A stretch of DNA of 64,000 nucleotides. Origin: Vineibacter terrae. GTDB lineage: Bacteria > Pseudomonadota > Alphaproteobacteria > Reyranellales > Reyranellaceae. Shown here one piece after another: positions 43,504 through 51,398 of the stretch; within the stretch, counting starts at the first letter, position 1; each line of letters opens with the position of its first letter. The stretch lies in NCBI RefSeq assembly GCF_008039615.1, contig NZ_VDUZ01000009.1, positions 1 through 64,000 of the forward strand, written 5' to 3'. The position numbers and the translations under genes are program-made. The notes under the pieces were generated by a model. That model did not search any database, was not told the DNA's origin, and saw only the letters and a program-made list of their open reading frames with translations.

Positions 43504-44460
43504 TTACCCTGCCCGGGCCGCTTCGTATTCGCCGACCAGGCGACCCACCAGATCGGCGACATCGGTCACGCTGTCGACGCCGGAGACCGAGTGGCCGGCG
43601 CTCCAGATATCGGACCAGCGCTTGGGGCGGGCATTGCCGGTGCCGCCGCCGTATTGCTGCCTGGCGCGCTCGACGCTCACCTCTTCATCGAGCTTCGCGG
43701 GATCGAGGCCGGCGGCGATGATCGAGGGGCGCAGCATGTTGGTGTCCAGGCCGGTGAAGGCCCTGGTCGTCAGCACGTCGTCCAGGCTCGAGGCCACCAG
43801 CATGTCCTTGTAGCGCGGCGCGGCCATGCTCTCGGTCGTGGCGATGAAGCGTGTGCCCATGTAGGCGAGATCGCAGCCCAGCACCTTCGCAGCATGGAGC
43901 GAGCGGCCGTCGCTGACGCCGCCGGCCAGGACGACGGGACCGTCGAACATGGCTCGCACCGCGCGCACGAACGCGAACGGGTTGACCCAGCCGGTCTGGC
44001 CGCCGGCGCCGGCCGTCAGCAGGATCAGGCCGTCGGCCCCGGCCTCGATCGCCTTCTCGGCATGCCGCACCGATGCGATGTCGGCGAACACCTGGCAGCC
44101 GACATCGTGCAGCGGGCCGACGGCTGCCGCCGGCGACCCGACGCTGGTGATCACCATCTCGACGCGGTGGCGCACGAGGCAGGCGAGGTCATCCTTGAAG
44201 CGCGGCTGGCGGATGATCAGGTTGGGGCAGGGCGGCGCCGAGCCGGCGTCGAGCGCCGCGCCGATGCGGCGCAGCCATTCGTCGAGCTCCTCCACCGTGC
44301 GGGCGTTGGCGGTCGGGAAGGCGCCGACGACACCTGCCTTGCAGGCCGCGATCACCAGATCGGGGCCCGAGACGCGCAGCATCGGCGCCGCGATCACGGG
44401 CAGGCGCAGCCGTCGCGCGATGCTGTCGGGCAACGGCTTGCCGGGGCGTGGCGCCGACAT
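43504..44460 (-). CDS. Nitronate monooxygenase (2-nitropropane dioxygenase-like)
   Basis: 318 residues, FMN-binding TIM barrel. The N-terminus has LPVIAAPMLRVSGPDL, the family's opening. The FMN phosphate region is LAGGVSDGRSL followed by LGCDLAYMGTRFIATTES. The expected active-site His is not obvious, so it may belong to a branch with other oxidase or enoyl-reductase functions. ATG 44460 begins one base after the upstream crotonase stop, so it is the last gene of the TetR-led operon. Such enzymes detoxify nitroalkane toxins, but they also recur in acyl-CoA operons, where their role is unclear. Confidence 0.8.
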   Translation of the reverse strand: MSAPRPGKPLPDSIARRLRLPVIAAPMLRVSGPDLVIAACKAGVVGAFPTANARTVEELDEWLRRIGAALDAGSAPPCPNLIIRQPRFKDDLACLVRHRVEMVITSVGSPAAAVGPLHDVGCQVFADIASVRHAEKAIEAGADGLILLTAGAGGQTGWVNPFAFVRAVRAMFDGPVVLAGGVSDGRSLHAAKVLGCDLAYMGTRFIATTESMAAPRYKDMLVASSLDDVLTTRAFTGLDTNMLRPSIIAAGLDPAKLDEEVSVERARQQYGGGTGNARPKRWSDIWSAGHSVSGVDSVTDVADLVGRLVGEYEAARAG

Positions 44461-44461
44461 C

Positions 44462-45235
44462 CTAGCGTCCCTTCCACACCGGCTTGCGCTTCTCGGCAAA
44501 GGCTTTCAGGCCCTCGCGCCGATCCTCCGAGTCGAGCGCCTTCTGGGCGATCGGCATCTGCTTCTCCCAACCTTCGCCGTCCTGCCAGTTCAGCGACTGG
44601 AAGATGATCTCCTTGCTGGCCGCGAGCGCCGTCGGCCCGTTGACCAGCAGCGATTCGGCCAGCTTGATCGCCTCCGCCAGCGCCTGGCCGGTCTCGACGA
44701 CGCGGTTGACCAGGCCGTGCTGCTGGAAGAACGCAGCGTCCTTGAAGCCGCCGGTCAGCGCCAGCTCCATCACGACGTGGTAGGGCATGCGCCGCGGCAG
44801 GCGGAACAGGCCGCCGCCGATCGCCACCACGTTGTGGCGCACCTCGGGTAGGCCGAGTTTGGCATCGCGCGCCGCCACGATCAGGTCGCAGGCGAGGCAC
44901 ATCTCCAGGCCGCCACCCACGGCATAGCCTTCGACGGCCGCGATCACCGGCTTGCGCGGCGGACGCTTCATGATGCCGAAGCCGCCTCGGGCCAGCTTCG
45001 GCCGCGGGCCGCCGCGGGCCGCCGCCTTCAGGTCGGCGCCGGCCGAGAAGTTGCCGCCGGCGCCCGTGATGATGCCGATGAAAAGCTCGTCCTCGGCGTC
45101 GAGCAGGTCCATGGCCGCTTCCATGGCGAGGGAGGATTCGCCGTCGAAGGCGTTCTTGGCCTCGGGCCGGTTGACCGTGACGATCAGGATCGGGCCGCGG
45201 CGCTCGGTGAGCACCCGCTGGGATGGGTCGGTCAT
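44462..45235 (-). CDS. Enoyl-CoA hydratase
   Basis: 257 residues, crotonase family. GNFSAGADLKAA and GYAVGGGLEMCLACD give the oxyanion hole and first catalytic Glu. LGLPEVRHNV supplies the second Glu that is missing in the crotonase at 2130-2906. Both acids being present, ordinary hydration of an enoyl-CoA is likely. It is followed one base later by the nitronate monooxygenase gene and preceded by the SDR gene after an 85-bp gap that contains a hairpin. Similarity to crotonobetainyl- and other branched-substrate hydratases is general only. Confidence 0.88.
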   Translation of the reverse strand: MTDPSQRVLTERRGPILIVTVNRPEAKNAFDGESSLAMEAAMDLLDAEDELFIGIITGAGGNFSAGADLKAAARGGPRPKLARGGFGIMKRPPRKPVIAAVEGYAVGGGLEMCLACDLIVAARDAKLGLPEVRHNVVAIGGGLFRLPRRMPYHVVMELALTGGFKDAAFFQQHGLVNRVVETGQALAEAIKLAESLLVNGPTALAASKEIIFQSLNWQDGEGWEKQMPIAQKALDSEDRREGLKAFAEKRKPVWKGR

Positions 45236-45285
45236 GTGGCGTTCCTTGGGGTTGGCAAGGTAAGGGGTAGGGCTGTTTTCAACAC

Positions 45286-45310
45286 CTCTCCCCGCTCCCG
45301 CGGGGAGAGG
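45286..45310. repeat. Hairpin inside the acyl-CoA operon (CTCTCCCCGC family)
   Basis: CCTCTCCCCGC-TCC-GCGGGGAGAGG, an 11-bp perfect stem, lies between the SDR stop and the crotonase start. It could reduce expression of the two distal genes. The same stem occurs next to the IS481 end at 493-518. Confidence 0.65.
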
Positions 45311-45320
45311 AGATTCAGGT

Positions 45321-46115
45321 CTACAGGCCGAAGGTGAAGCCGCCGTTGACGCCGTAGGTCTGGCCGGTGATCCAGCTGCTGGCGTCGGACGCGAGGAACA
45401 GCACCATGTTGGCGATGTCGGCGGGCTGGCCCGGGCGGCGGATGACGTAGTTGTTCATCATCTTCTTCAGCCGCTCGGGATCGGCCTTCAGCCGCGCTTC
45501 CGTGGCCGGCGTGACCGTGGCCGCGATCGCGACGCAATTGGCGGTGATGTTGAAGCGGCCCAGGGTGCGCGCCGTGGCGCGCATGAAGCCGGCGGCGCCG
45601 GCCTTGGCGCCTGCATAGACCTCCAGGCCGGAATCGCCGTAGCGGCTGGCTTCGGAGATCACGGTGATGATCCGGCCCGGCGCCTTGCGCGCGATCATGC
45701 CGGGGATGCAGGCGCTGGTGCAGTTCACGACGCCGTAGAAGTTGACGCCGATGAAGCTGTTCCATGCCTCGGGCCCGGTCTCCCAGAACGGCTTGCGGGC
45801 GTCGGCCGAGGGCGTCGCGCCGGCGTTGCCGGCATTGTTCACCAGGACGCCGATCGGGCCCAGCTCCTGCTCGGCCTTGGCGACCATGGCCTTGACGCTG
45901 GCGAGGTCGGTGACGTCGGCCTGCAGCGCGACGGCCTTGCCGCCCTGGCCGCGGATTTCGGTCGCGACCGCTTCGGCGCGCTCCAGGACATAATCGTTGA
46001 CGACCACGCCGGCCGCCGTGTGCGCCGCCAGATGCAGCGCGATCTGCCGTCCGACGCCTTGGCCGGCGCCGGTGACCAGCGCGACCCGGCCGCCGAGATC
46101 GAGGATGTCGCTCAT
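45321..46115 (-). CDS. Short-chain dehydrogenase/reductase
   Basis: 264 residues. The nucleotide site is VTGAGQGVGRQIA, followed by NNAGNAG, the catalytic Ser in ISEASRYG and the Y-x-x-x-K in VYAGAK. ND in VVVNDYVLERA after beta-2 points to NAD(H) rather than NADP. It starts inside the stop of the acyl-CoA ligase (ATGA) with GGGAGAG upstream, so it is tightly coupled. In this operon it most likely oxidises a 3-hydroxyacyl-CoA formed by the hydratase next door. Confidence 0.9.
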   Translation of the reverse strand: MSDILDLGGRVALVTGAGQGVGRQIALHLAAHTAAGVVVNDYVLERAEAVATEIRGQGGKAVALQADVTDLASVKAMVAKAEQELGPIGVLVNNAGNAGATPSADARKPFWETGPEAWNSFIGVNFYGVVNCTSACIPGMIARKAPGRIITVISEASRYGDSGLEVYAGAKAGAAGFMRATARTLGRFNITANCVAIAATVTPATEARLKADPERLKKMMNNYVIRRPGQPADIANMVLFLASDASSWITGQTYGVNGGFTFGL

Positions 46116-47662
46116 ACTTTTCTCTCCCGTCCTTTCCAGAAAGGTTCCCGCAGCTCGCGCTTGAGCAGCTTGCCCATGGTGTTGCGCGGCAGCTCGCCGA
46201 CGACGTCGATGGACTTCGGCCGCTTGTAGGAAGCGAGGTGGTCCCTGGCGTGCGCGGCAATATCGTCGGGCGTCGCCTTGGCGCCCGGCTTGAGCTCGAT
46301 GAAGGCCTTCACCTGCTCGCCAAACTCATCGTCGGGGATGCCGATGACGGCGGCGTCCTGGACGGCCGGATGCCTGAGCAGCGCCGCTTCGATCTCGGCC
46401 GGGTAGATGTTCACGCCGCCCGAAATGATCATGTCCTTGGCGCGGTCGGTGATGAAGAGATAGCCGTCTTCATCCACGCGTCCGACGTCGCCGACGCGGA
46501 AGAAGCCGTCCGCATCCAGCGTGTCGGCGCTCAGCGCCTTGCCGTTGAGGTACTGCCGGATGGTGGCCGGCGTGCGCACCCAGATCTCGCCCACCGATCC
46601 GACCGGCAGGTTGGCGCCGGCCTCGTCGCGGATGCGGATGTCGACATGCCGGTGCGGCAGGCCGCTGGAGCCGGGCTTCGTCCTGTGCATGCCGGGCGCG
46701 AGATGGGTGATCATGCCGGTCTCGGTCGAGCCGTAGCCTTCGCTCAGGAGGCCGGCGCCGAAATAGCTGTCGATCCAGTCTTTCAGCGCCGGCGGCACCG
46801 GCGCCGCGCCGACACCCAGCAGGCGCAGCGACGACATGTCGTGGCGCGCCAGCTCCTCCCTGGGCAGGGCAGCGATGCGCTTGTACATGGTCGGCACGCC
46901 GGTCCACACCGTCACCTTGTGCCGCGCGATCAGGTCCAGCGTGCCGGCCGGATCGAAGCGGCGCATCAGCACGATCGGATTGCCCAGCCGCAGGGCGCCC
47001 CACAGCGCCGCCGGGCCGGCGCCGTGATGCATCGGCAGGGTGAGCAGCACGACGTCGCCCGCGACCTGCGGCCGGCTGCCGGCAACGTCCTGCAGGTATT
47101 CGGCCGCCTTGCGATCGGTCTTGGCGATCTGCTGGGTGTTCATCACCACCCCCTTGGGCAGCCCGGTCGTGCCCGAGGTGTAGATGATCAGCGGTGGCGT
47201 TCCGGCCGAGACGCGCGGCGCATCGGGTTCCTGCGCCAGCGCCTCACAGGAGACGAAGCCCGGGGCCGGCGTGTCGATCGAGACCGCGAGCTTGATGGGC
47301 AGGCCGGCGAAAGCCGGCGCCAGCGCCGCGGGGTCGGCATCGTCGCACACGAACACGGCGGCGCCGCTGTTGCCCAGGACATACTGGGTCTCGGCCGGCG
47401 TCAGCCGCCAGTTCAGCGCCAGCAGCGAGCAGCCGAGCTTGCCCAGCGCCGCCGACAGCACCGCCCATTCCAGCCGGATCTGGGTGCGCAGCACGACGAT
47501 ATCGCCGCGGCCGACGCCGCGCGCGTGCAGCCCGGCGGCGATGCGGTCGGCGGCGTCGTTCCAGGCGCGGTAGGTCAGCGTGCGATCGCCTTCGATGATC
47601 GCGATCGCGTCAGGCTTGACGGCGGCCCAGTGCTCGACTGTTCCGGACACGGCGGTGGTCAT
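46112..47662 (-). CDS. AMP-forming acyl-CoA synthetase
   Basis: 516 residues. The P-loop-like motif IYTSGTTGLPKGVV (about 170-183), SEGYGSTETG (A5) and the hinge GDVGRVDEDGYLFITDR are present. The C-terminal KSIDVVGELPRNTMGKLLK block holds the catalytic Lys. It activates a carboxylic acid to its CoA thioester. The start overlaps the TetR stop (ATGA) and the end overlaps the SDR start. It is the first enzyme of the operon and therefore probably supplies its entry reaction; the substrate is unknown. The gene is of normal length. Confidence 0.92.
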   Translation of the reverse strand: MTTAVSGTVEHWAAVKPDAIAIIEGDRTLTYRAWNDAADRIAAGLHARGVGRGDIVVLRTQIRLEWAVLSAALGKLGCSLLALNWRLTPAETQYVLGNSGAAVFVCDDADPAALAPAFAGLPIKLAVSIDTPAPGFVSCEALAQEPDAPRVSAGTPPLIIYTSGTTGLPKGVVMNTQQIAKTDRKAAEYLQDVAGSRPQVAGDVVLLTLPMHHGAGPAALWGALRLGNPIVLMRRFDPAGTLDLIARHKVTVWTGVPTMYKRIAALPREELARHDMSSLRLLGVGAAPVPPALKDWIDSYFGAGLLSEGYGSTETGMITHLAPGMHRTKPGSSGLPHRHVDIRIRDEAGANLPVGSVGEIWVRTPATIRQYLNGKALSADTLDADGFFRVGDVGRVDEDGYLFITDRAKDMIISGGVNIYPAEIEAALLRHPAVQDAAVIGIPDDEFGEQVKAFIELKPGAKATPDDIAAHARDHLASYKRPKSIDVVGELPRNTMGKLLKRELREPFWKGRERKV

Positions 47663-48369
47663 GCGGCAAGGCTCCGCTGCAGGGATGAGACATAGCAGTC
47701 GCGCAGCGTCGCGAGGTCGACGTGCTCGGGATCGATGACCCAGTGCGCGATCGTGGTGCGCAGCGTGCCCAGGATGATCACCGCCTGGGCATGCGGGTCG
47801 ACGTCACGGCGGATCTCGCCGCGCTCGATGCCCTGGCGGATCATCGCGCGCAGGCGTCCGACCGAGCGCTGCGTGACGCCGGACATCGCCTCCGCCAGCA
47901 CCGGCTCGGTCAGCGCCTCGGCCAGCGCGATCATGAGGGCGCGCGTGGGCGCGGCATCGTCCGGCGCCGCGCGGTCGAGATAGGACGCCACGGAGTACAG
48001 CAGCGATGCCATGCCGGGTGGGCGATCGGATGTGCGCGCCAGGCGGGTCGCGAAGCCGTCGGCGATGTAGCTGGCGACGGCCGCCACGAGGTCGTGCTTG
48101 CGGCCGAAATAATGCGCCGGCAGGCCGCGGCTGTAGCCCGCCGCCTCCCCGACCTCGGTCAGGGTCATGCCTTCGATGCCGCGATCGGCGACGATGCGCA
48201 CGGCGGCCGCCAGCAGGCGGCGTTCGGCCTCGTCGCGCCGTTCGGCATGCGTGCGGCCGCTGGTGGCCGGGTCGGCCGGGGCACGCGGGTCGTCAGGCCG
48301 GGGCGCGGCGGCCGCCCGGCGCGGGGCAGCCCGCTTGGGGTTCGCTGGCTTCCTGTCGGCACGCGGCAT
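47659..48369 (-). CDS. TetR-family regulator of the acyl-CoA regulon (copy 1)
   Basis: 236 residues with a disordered Arg/Ala/Pro-rich N-terminus (1-45). The TetR helix-turn-helix covers about 45-95: AAVRIVADRGIEGMTLTEVG then GYSRGLPAHYFGRKHDLV. The C-terminal ligand domain has DPHAQAVIILGTLR. It closely resembles the TetR at 58441-59085, especially at the recognition helix GEAAGYSRGL(P/T)AH. It is the first gene of its operon, divergent from the DUF35-thiolase genes, with a 26-bp motif in between. Probable ligand is an acyl-CoA pathway intermediate. Confidence 0.9.
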   Translation of the reverse strand: MPRADRKPANPKRAAPRRAAAAPRPDDPRAPADPATSGRTHAERRDEAERRLLAAAVRIVADRGIEGMTLTEVGEAAGYSRGLPAHYFGRKHDLVAAVASYIADGFATRLARTSDRPPGMASLLYSVASYLDRAAPDDAAPTRALMIALAEALTEPVLAEAMSGVTQRSVGRLRAMIRQGIERGEIRRDVDPHAQAVIILGTLRTTIAHWVIDPEHVDLATLRDCYVSSLQRSLAA

Positions 48370-48416
48370 GAGGCGTGACCTCCTGGCTTCGTTTCCGTCC
48401 CGCGAAAGCGCCTAAT

Positions 48417-48445
48417 TTGGCCCTTGCTGTCGATGAACTTATATG
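48417..48445 (+). promoter_or_regulatory. Promoter for the DUF35-thiolase operon
   Basis: TTGGCC (48417-48422), 17 bases, TATATG (48440-48445), ending one base before the operator-like motif. Confidence 0.5.
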
Positions 48446-48446
48446 C

Positions 48447-48472
48447 TTGCTTATCCGATAACAAGTATTTTT
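48447..48472. promoter_or_regulatory. Operator-like motif shared by two TetR loci, site 1
   Basis: TTGCTTATC at its left and CAAGTATTTTT at its right flank a TTATC-C-GATAA core dyad. 20 of 26 positions match the motif at 58322-58347. It lies at the start point expected from the promoter just upstream, so a bound TetR would block transcription. Confidence 0.65.
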
Positions 48473-48498
48473 GTCGACGCTCGATCGGGAGGCGAAAG

Positions 48499-48936
48499 AT
48501 GAGCCCGTCGGAACTGTTGAAGCCTACGCTCTATGCGGCCGAGGGCACGGCGGCGGTGCCGGACCACCCGGCGCTGCACGGCGGCAAGTGCACCTGCGGG
48601 CACGTGTTCTTTCCGATGCAGACCTACGGCTGCGAGGTCTGCGGCCGCAATGGCGATGCGCTGCAGCCGCTGCGGCTCAGCGGCCGCGGCAAGCTGATCG
48701 CGACCGCGACCGTGCATATCCACGCCGGCAAGCCGCCGAAGCCGGAGGTGAAGCCGCACGAGGTGCCGTTCACCATCGGCTCGATCGCGCTGGAGGACGG
48801 GCCGACCGTGCGCACCCTGCTGGTGGGTGTCGCGGGCAAGGCGCTGAAGCCGGGCACCGCGATGGTGGCAACGCTCGTTCCCGTCGGCACCGGCGCTGCG
48901 TCGATCCTCGACCTGCGCTTCACCCCGGCGTCCTGA
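48499..48936 (+). CDS. DUF35 zinc-ribbon/OB-fold acyl-CoA partner protein
   Basis: 145 residues. A rubredoxin-like zinc ribbon (CTCGHVFFP...CEVCG, about 35-57) is followed by an OB-fold (LSGRGKLIATATVH). DUF35 proteins serve as obligatory partners of thiolase-fold enzymes, as in BbsA with BbsB and ChsH2 with Ltp2. GGGAGGCG precedes the ATG by six bases; an upstream in-frame ATG at 48424 is inside the promoter region. The thiolase-like partner begins 22 bases downstream. Confidence 0.85.
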   Translation: MSPSELLKPTLYAAEGTAAVPDHPALHGGKCTCGHVFFPMQTYGCEVCGRNGDALQPLRLSGRGKLIATATVHIHAGKPPKPEVKPHEVPFTIGSIALEDGPTVRTLLVGVAGKALKPGTAMVATLVPVGTGAASILDLRFTPAS

Positions 48937-48958
48937 CCTCGCACTGCTGGACCGCACC

Positions 48959-50104
48959 ATGGCCAAGACACTCAAGGATCTCCGTCCCGTCTATGTCGTC
49001 GGCGCCGGCTGGCATCGCTACCAGCCCCTGAGCGAGACGCCCTATGTGATGCTGGGCTTGCCCGCGATCCGCGGCGCGCTGGCGGATGCCGGCATCGCCT
49101 GGACCGACGTCGAGTCCACGTATTTCGGCACCGGCCTGCTGGGCATGGCCGCCGGTCGCGCCATGCTCAAGCACCTGGGCGCTACAGGCCGGCCGCTGGT
49201 GCATATCGAGAACGCCTCGGCGTCCGGCTCGGCGGCCTTCCGCCATGCCTGCATCGAGATCGCGGCCGGCATTGCCGATGTCTCGCTGGTGATCGGCGTC
49301 GACAAGCCCGGCGTGGTGCAGCGCGCCTTCACCAAGACCGGCATCTCCAACCTCGCCGACGATGCCATCGTGCCGTTCACGCATTTTGCGCTGCTGACCA
49401 ACGAGTACGCTAACAAGCATGGCGTGGCGCCGGAAGATGTGGCGCTGGTCGCGGTGAAGAACCACCGCAACGGCGCGCTCAACCCGCATGCCCACCGCCA
49501 GCAGGTGCGCACCCTGGAGGAGATCCTGGGCGGCCGGCCGGTGTCGGGCACGCTGACCGCGCTGCAATGCTGCCCGGTCGGCGAGGGCGCGGCGGCGGTG
49601 ATCGTCGTGTCGGAGGATGCCATCAAGCGGCTGGGCATCGACCCGGCTCACGCCGTGCGGGTCACGGCATCGGCGGCGTCGAGCGAGCGGGCCGGCGCCG
49701 TCGGTGCCGCCGACGCATCGATCACCAAGGACACGATCGCCGAGGCGCTGGCCCAGGCCCAGATCGGGCCCAGGCAGATCGACGTCATGGAGCTGCACGA
49801 CGCCTTCACCATCGAGGAGCTGCAGTACGTCGAGGCGATGGGGATCTGCAAGCCGGGCGAGGCGATCCACCTGCTCAAGGAGGGCGCCTTCGACATCGGC
49901 GGCCAGTGTGCCGTCAGCCCGTCCGGCGGCCTGATCGCGATGGGCCATCCCATCGGCCCCACCGGCGTCGGCCAGATCGGCGAGCTGGCTCTGCAGCTGC
50001 GCGGCGACGCCGGACCGCGCCAGCACAAGGGCGCCAAGGTCGGGCTGGCGCACATGGTGGGCCTGGGAGCGGTCTGCTACGTGCACGTGCTGCAGCGGCC
50101 GTGA
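48959..50104 (+). CDS. Thiolase-fold protein without the nucleophilic Cys
   Basis: 381 residues, SCP2-thiolase/lipid-transfer branch. The position of the acyl-accepting Cys (N-x-C-x-S-G) reads NASASG at 85-90, so Ser87 replaces it. The other catalytic features are partly kept: GHPIGPTG near the C-terminus and LHDAFTIEEL around residue 283. Ltp-type aldolases, which also work with DUF35 partners, lack the thiolase Cys and perform retro-aldol cleavage using Tyr residues; that chemistry is a reasonable alternative to thiolysis here. The end is followed by a strong hairpin and then the CoA-transferase genes. Confidence 0.85.
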   Translation: MAKTLKDLRPVYVVGAGWHRYQPLSETPYVMLGLPAIRGALADAGIAWTDVESTYFGTGLLGMAAGRAMLKHLGATGRPLVHIENASASGSAAFRHACIEIAAGIADVSLVIGVDKPGVVQRAFTKTGISNLADDAIVPFTHFALLTNEYANKHGVAPEDVALVAVKNHRNGALNPHAHRQQVRTLEEILGGRPVSGTLTALQCCPVGEGAAAVIVVSEDAIKRLGIDPAHAVRVTASAASSERAGAVGAADASITKDTIAEALAQAQIGPRQIDVMELHDAFTIEELQYVEAMGICKPGEAIHLLKEGAFDIGGQCAVSPSGGLIAMGHPIGPTGVGQIGELALQLRGDAGPRQHKGAKVGLAHMVGLGAVCYVHVLQRP

Positions 50105-50115
50105 CCTCATGCTTC

Positions 50116-50156
50116 GGACCGCGCGCTTCATGAGCGCGCGTGGACGCGCGCGGTCC
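50116..50156. repeat. Strong hairpin between thiolase-like and CoA-transferase genes
   Basis: GGACCGCGCGC (50116-50126) pairs perfectly with GCGCGCGGTCC (50146-50156). It follows the thiolase stop by 11 bases and precedes the next start by 20, so it may stabilise or attenuate the transcript. Confidence 0.75.
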
Positions 50157-50176
50157 AAAGAAAAGGAAGCAATCCC

Positions 50177-51388
50177 ATGCTGAGCGACGTCCGCGTCATC
50201 GAGCTGTCGGCGCCACCGACCATGATGGCGGGCCGGATCCTGGCCGATCTCGGCGCCGACGTGATCGTGGTCGAGCCGCCCGGCGGCGCGCGCGGCCGGC
50301 GGCTCGAGCCGTTCCTGGACGACCAGCCGGGATTGGAGCGCAGCCTGACCTGGCAGGCGCTCAATCGCGGCAAGCGCGCCATCACGCTGGACCTGGACCA
50401 GGACGACGGCCGGGCGCTGCTGGCCGATCTGGGCCGCGGCGCGGCGCTGGTGCTGGAAGCCGATGCATCCGTGCCGATGCGCTTTCCGGAGACCGTGGTG
50501 CGATGCCGTATCACGCCGTTCCTGTCGACCGGCGCCAAGGCGGACTACGCCGCGTCCGACCTGATCGTCATGGCGGCCAGCGGCGTGCCGGGGATCACCG
50601 GCCATCCCGACCGGCCGCCGCTCTTCTACCCGGTGCCGCAGTCGATCATGGAGGCGGGCGCGGAAGCGGCGATCGCCGCGCTCGCCGCGCTCTGGGCGCG
50701 CGACAACGACGGGCTGGGTCAGGCGATCGAGGTGTCGGCGCGGCTTGCCGCGATGATGAGCGCGCTCAGCGTGCCGATCGTGGTGCCGGCGGGCAATCCC
50801 GGCCTGCAGCGCGCGCCGGCGCGCCAGAAGCTGGCCGGCGTCAGCCTGCCGGGCATGTTCGCCTGTCAGGACGGCTACGTGCTGATCTCGTTCGCCTTCG
50901 GCCCGGCTTTCGGGCCCATGACGCAGCGGCTGATGCAGTGGGCCGTCGAGCAGGGCTGCCTGGAGGCGCGCTTCGGTACGCTCGATTGGCCGACCGCGCC
51001 GCAGCAGGCGGAGAAGGGCAGCCTCACGGCCGCCGATGTCCAGGCGGTCGTCGACGGCATCGCGGCGCTGGCGGCGCGGCACACCAAGGCCGAGTTCGGC
51101 GCGTCGGCGCGCCGGCTGGGCTTGCTGGCCGCGCCGCTGATGGACATGCGCGATATCGATGTCTCGCCGCAGTATCGCGAGCGCGGCCTGTGGTCCGCGC
51201 CGGTCGCGCTGGGGCCGCAGGGACCGGCGGTCGCCGACCCGGCCCGCTTCGCGCAGTTCTCGAACTACACGATCGACGTGAAGCGTCCGGCACCGCGCTT
51301 GTCGCAGCACACGCTCGAGGTCCTCGACAAGGATCTTGGCCTGTCGCCGCTGGAGATCCAGGCGCTTTTTGTCCACGGCATCATCTGA
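50177..51388 (+). CDS. Family III (CaiB/BaiF) CoA-transferase-like subunit 1
   Basis: 403 residues. It shares the CaiB fold features LADLGADVIVVEPPGG and LNRGKRAITLDL. The catalytic Asp expected where its neighbour has PWTDS is absent; the aligned region reads YPVPQSIMEAG. This suggests a non-catalytic subunit of a heteromeric transferase, as occurs when two CaiB-like genes are adjacent (for example BbsE/BbsF). The second subunit gene follows ten bases after its stop. The reaction would be transfer of CoA between carboxylic acids without ATP. Confidence 0.85.
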   Translation: MLSDVRVIELSAPPTMMAGRILADLGADVIVVEPPGGARGRRLEPFLDDQPGLERSLTWQALNRGKRAITLDLDQDDGRALLADLGRGAALVLEADASVPMRFPETVVRCRITPFLSTGAKADYAASDLIVMAASGVPGITGHPDRPPLFYPVPQSIMEAGAEAAIAALAALWARDNDGLGQAIEVSARLAAMMSALSVPIVVPAGNPGLQRAPARQKLAGVSLPGMFACQDGYVLISFAFGPAFGPMTQRLMQWAVEQGCLEARFGTLDWPTAPQQAEKGSLTAADVQAVVDGIAALAARHTKAEFGASARRLGLLAAPLMDMRDIDVSPQYRERGLWSAPVALGPQGPAVADPARFAQFSNYTIDVKRPAPRLSQHTLEVLDKDLGLSPLEIQALFVHGII

Positions 51389-51398
51389 GGAGCGTGCG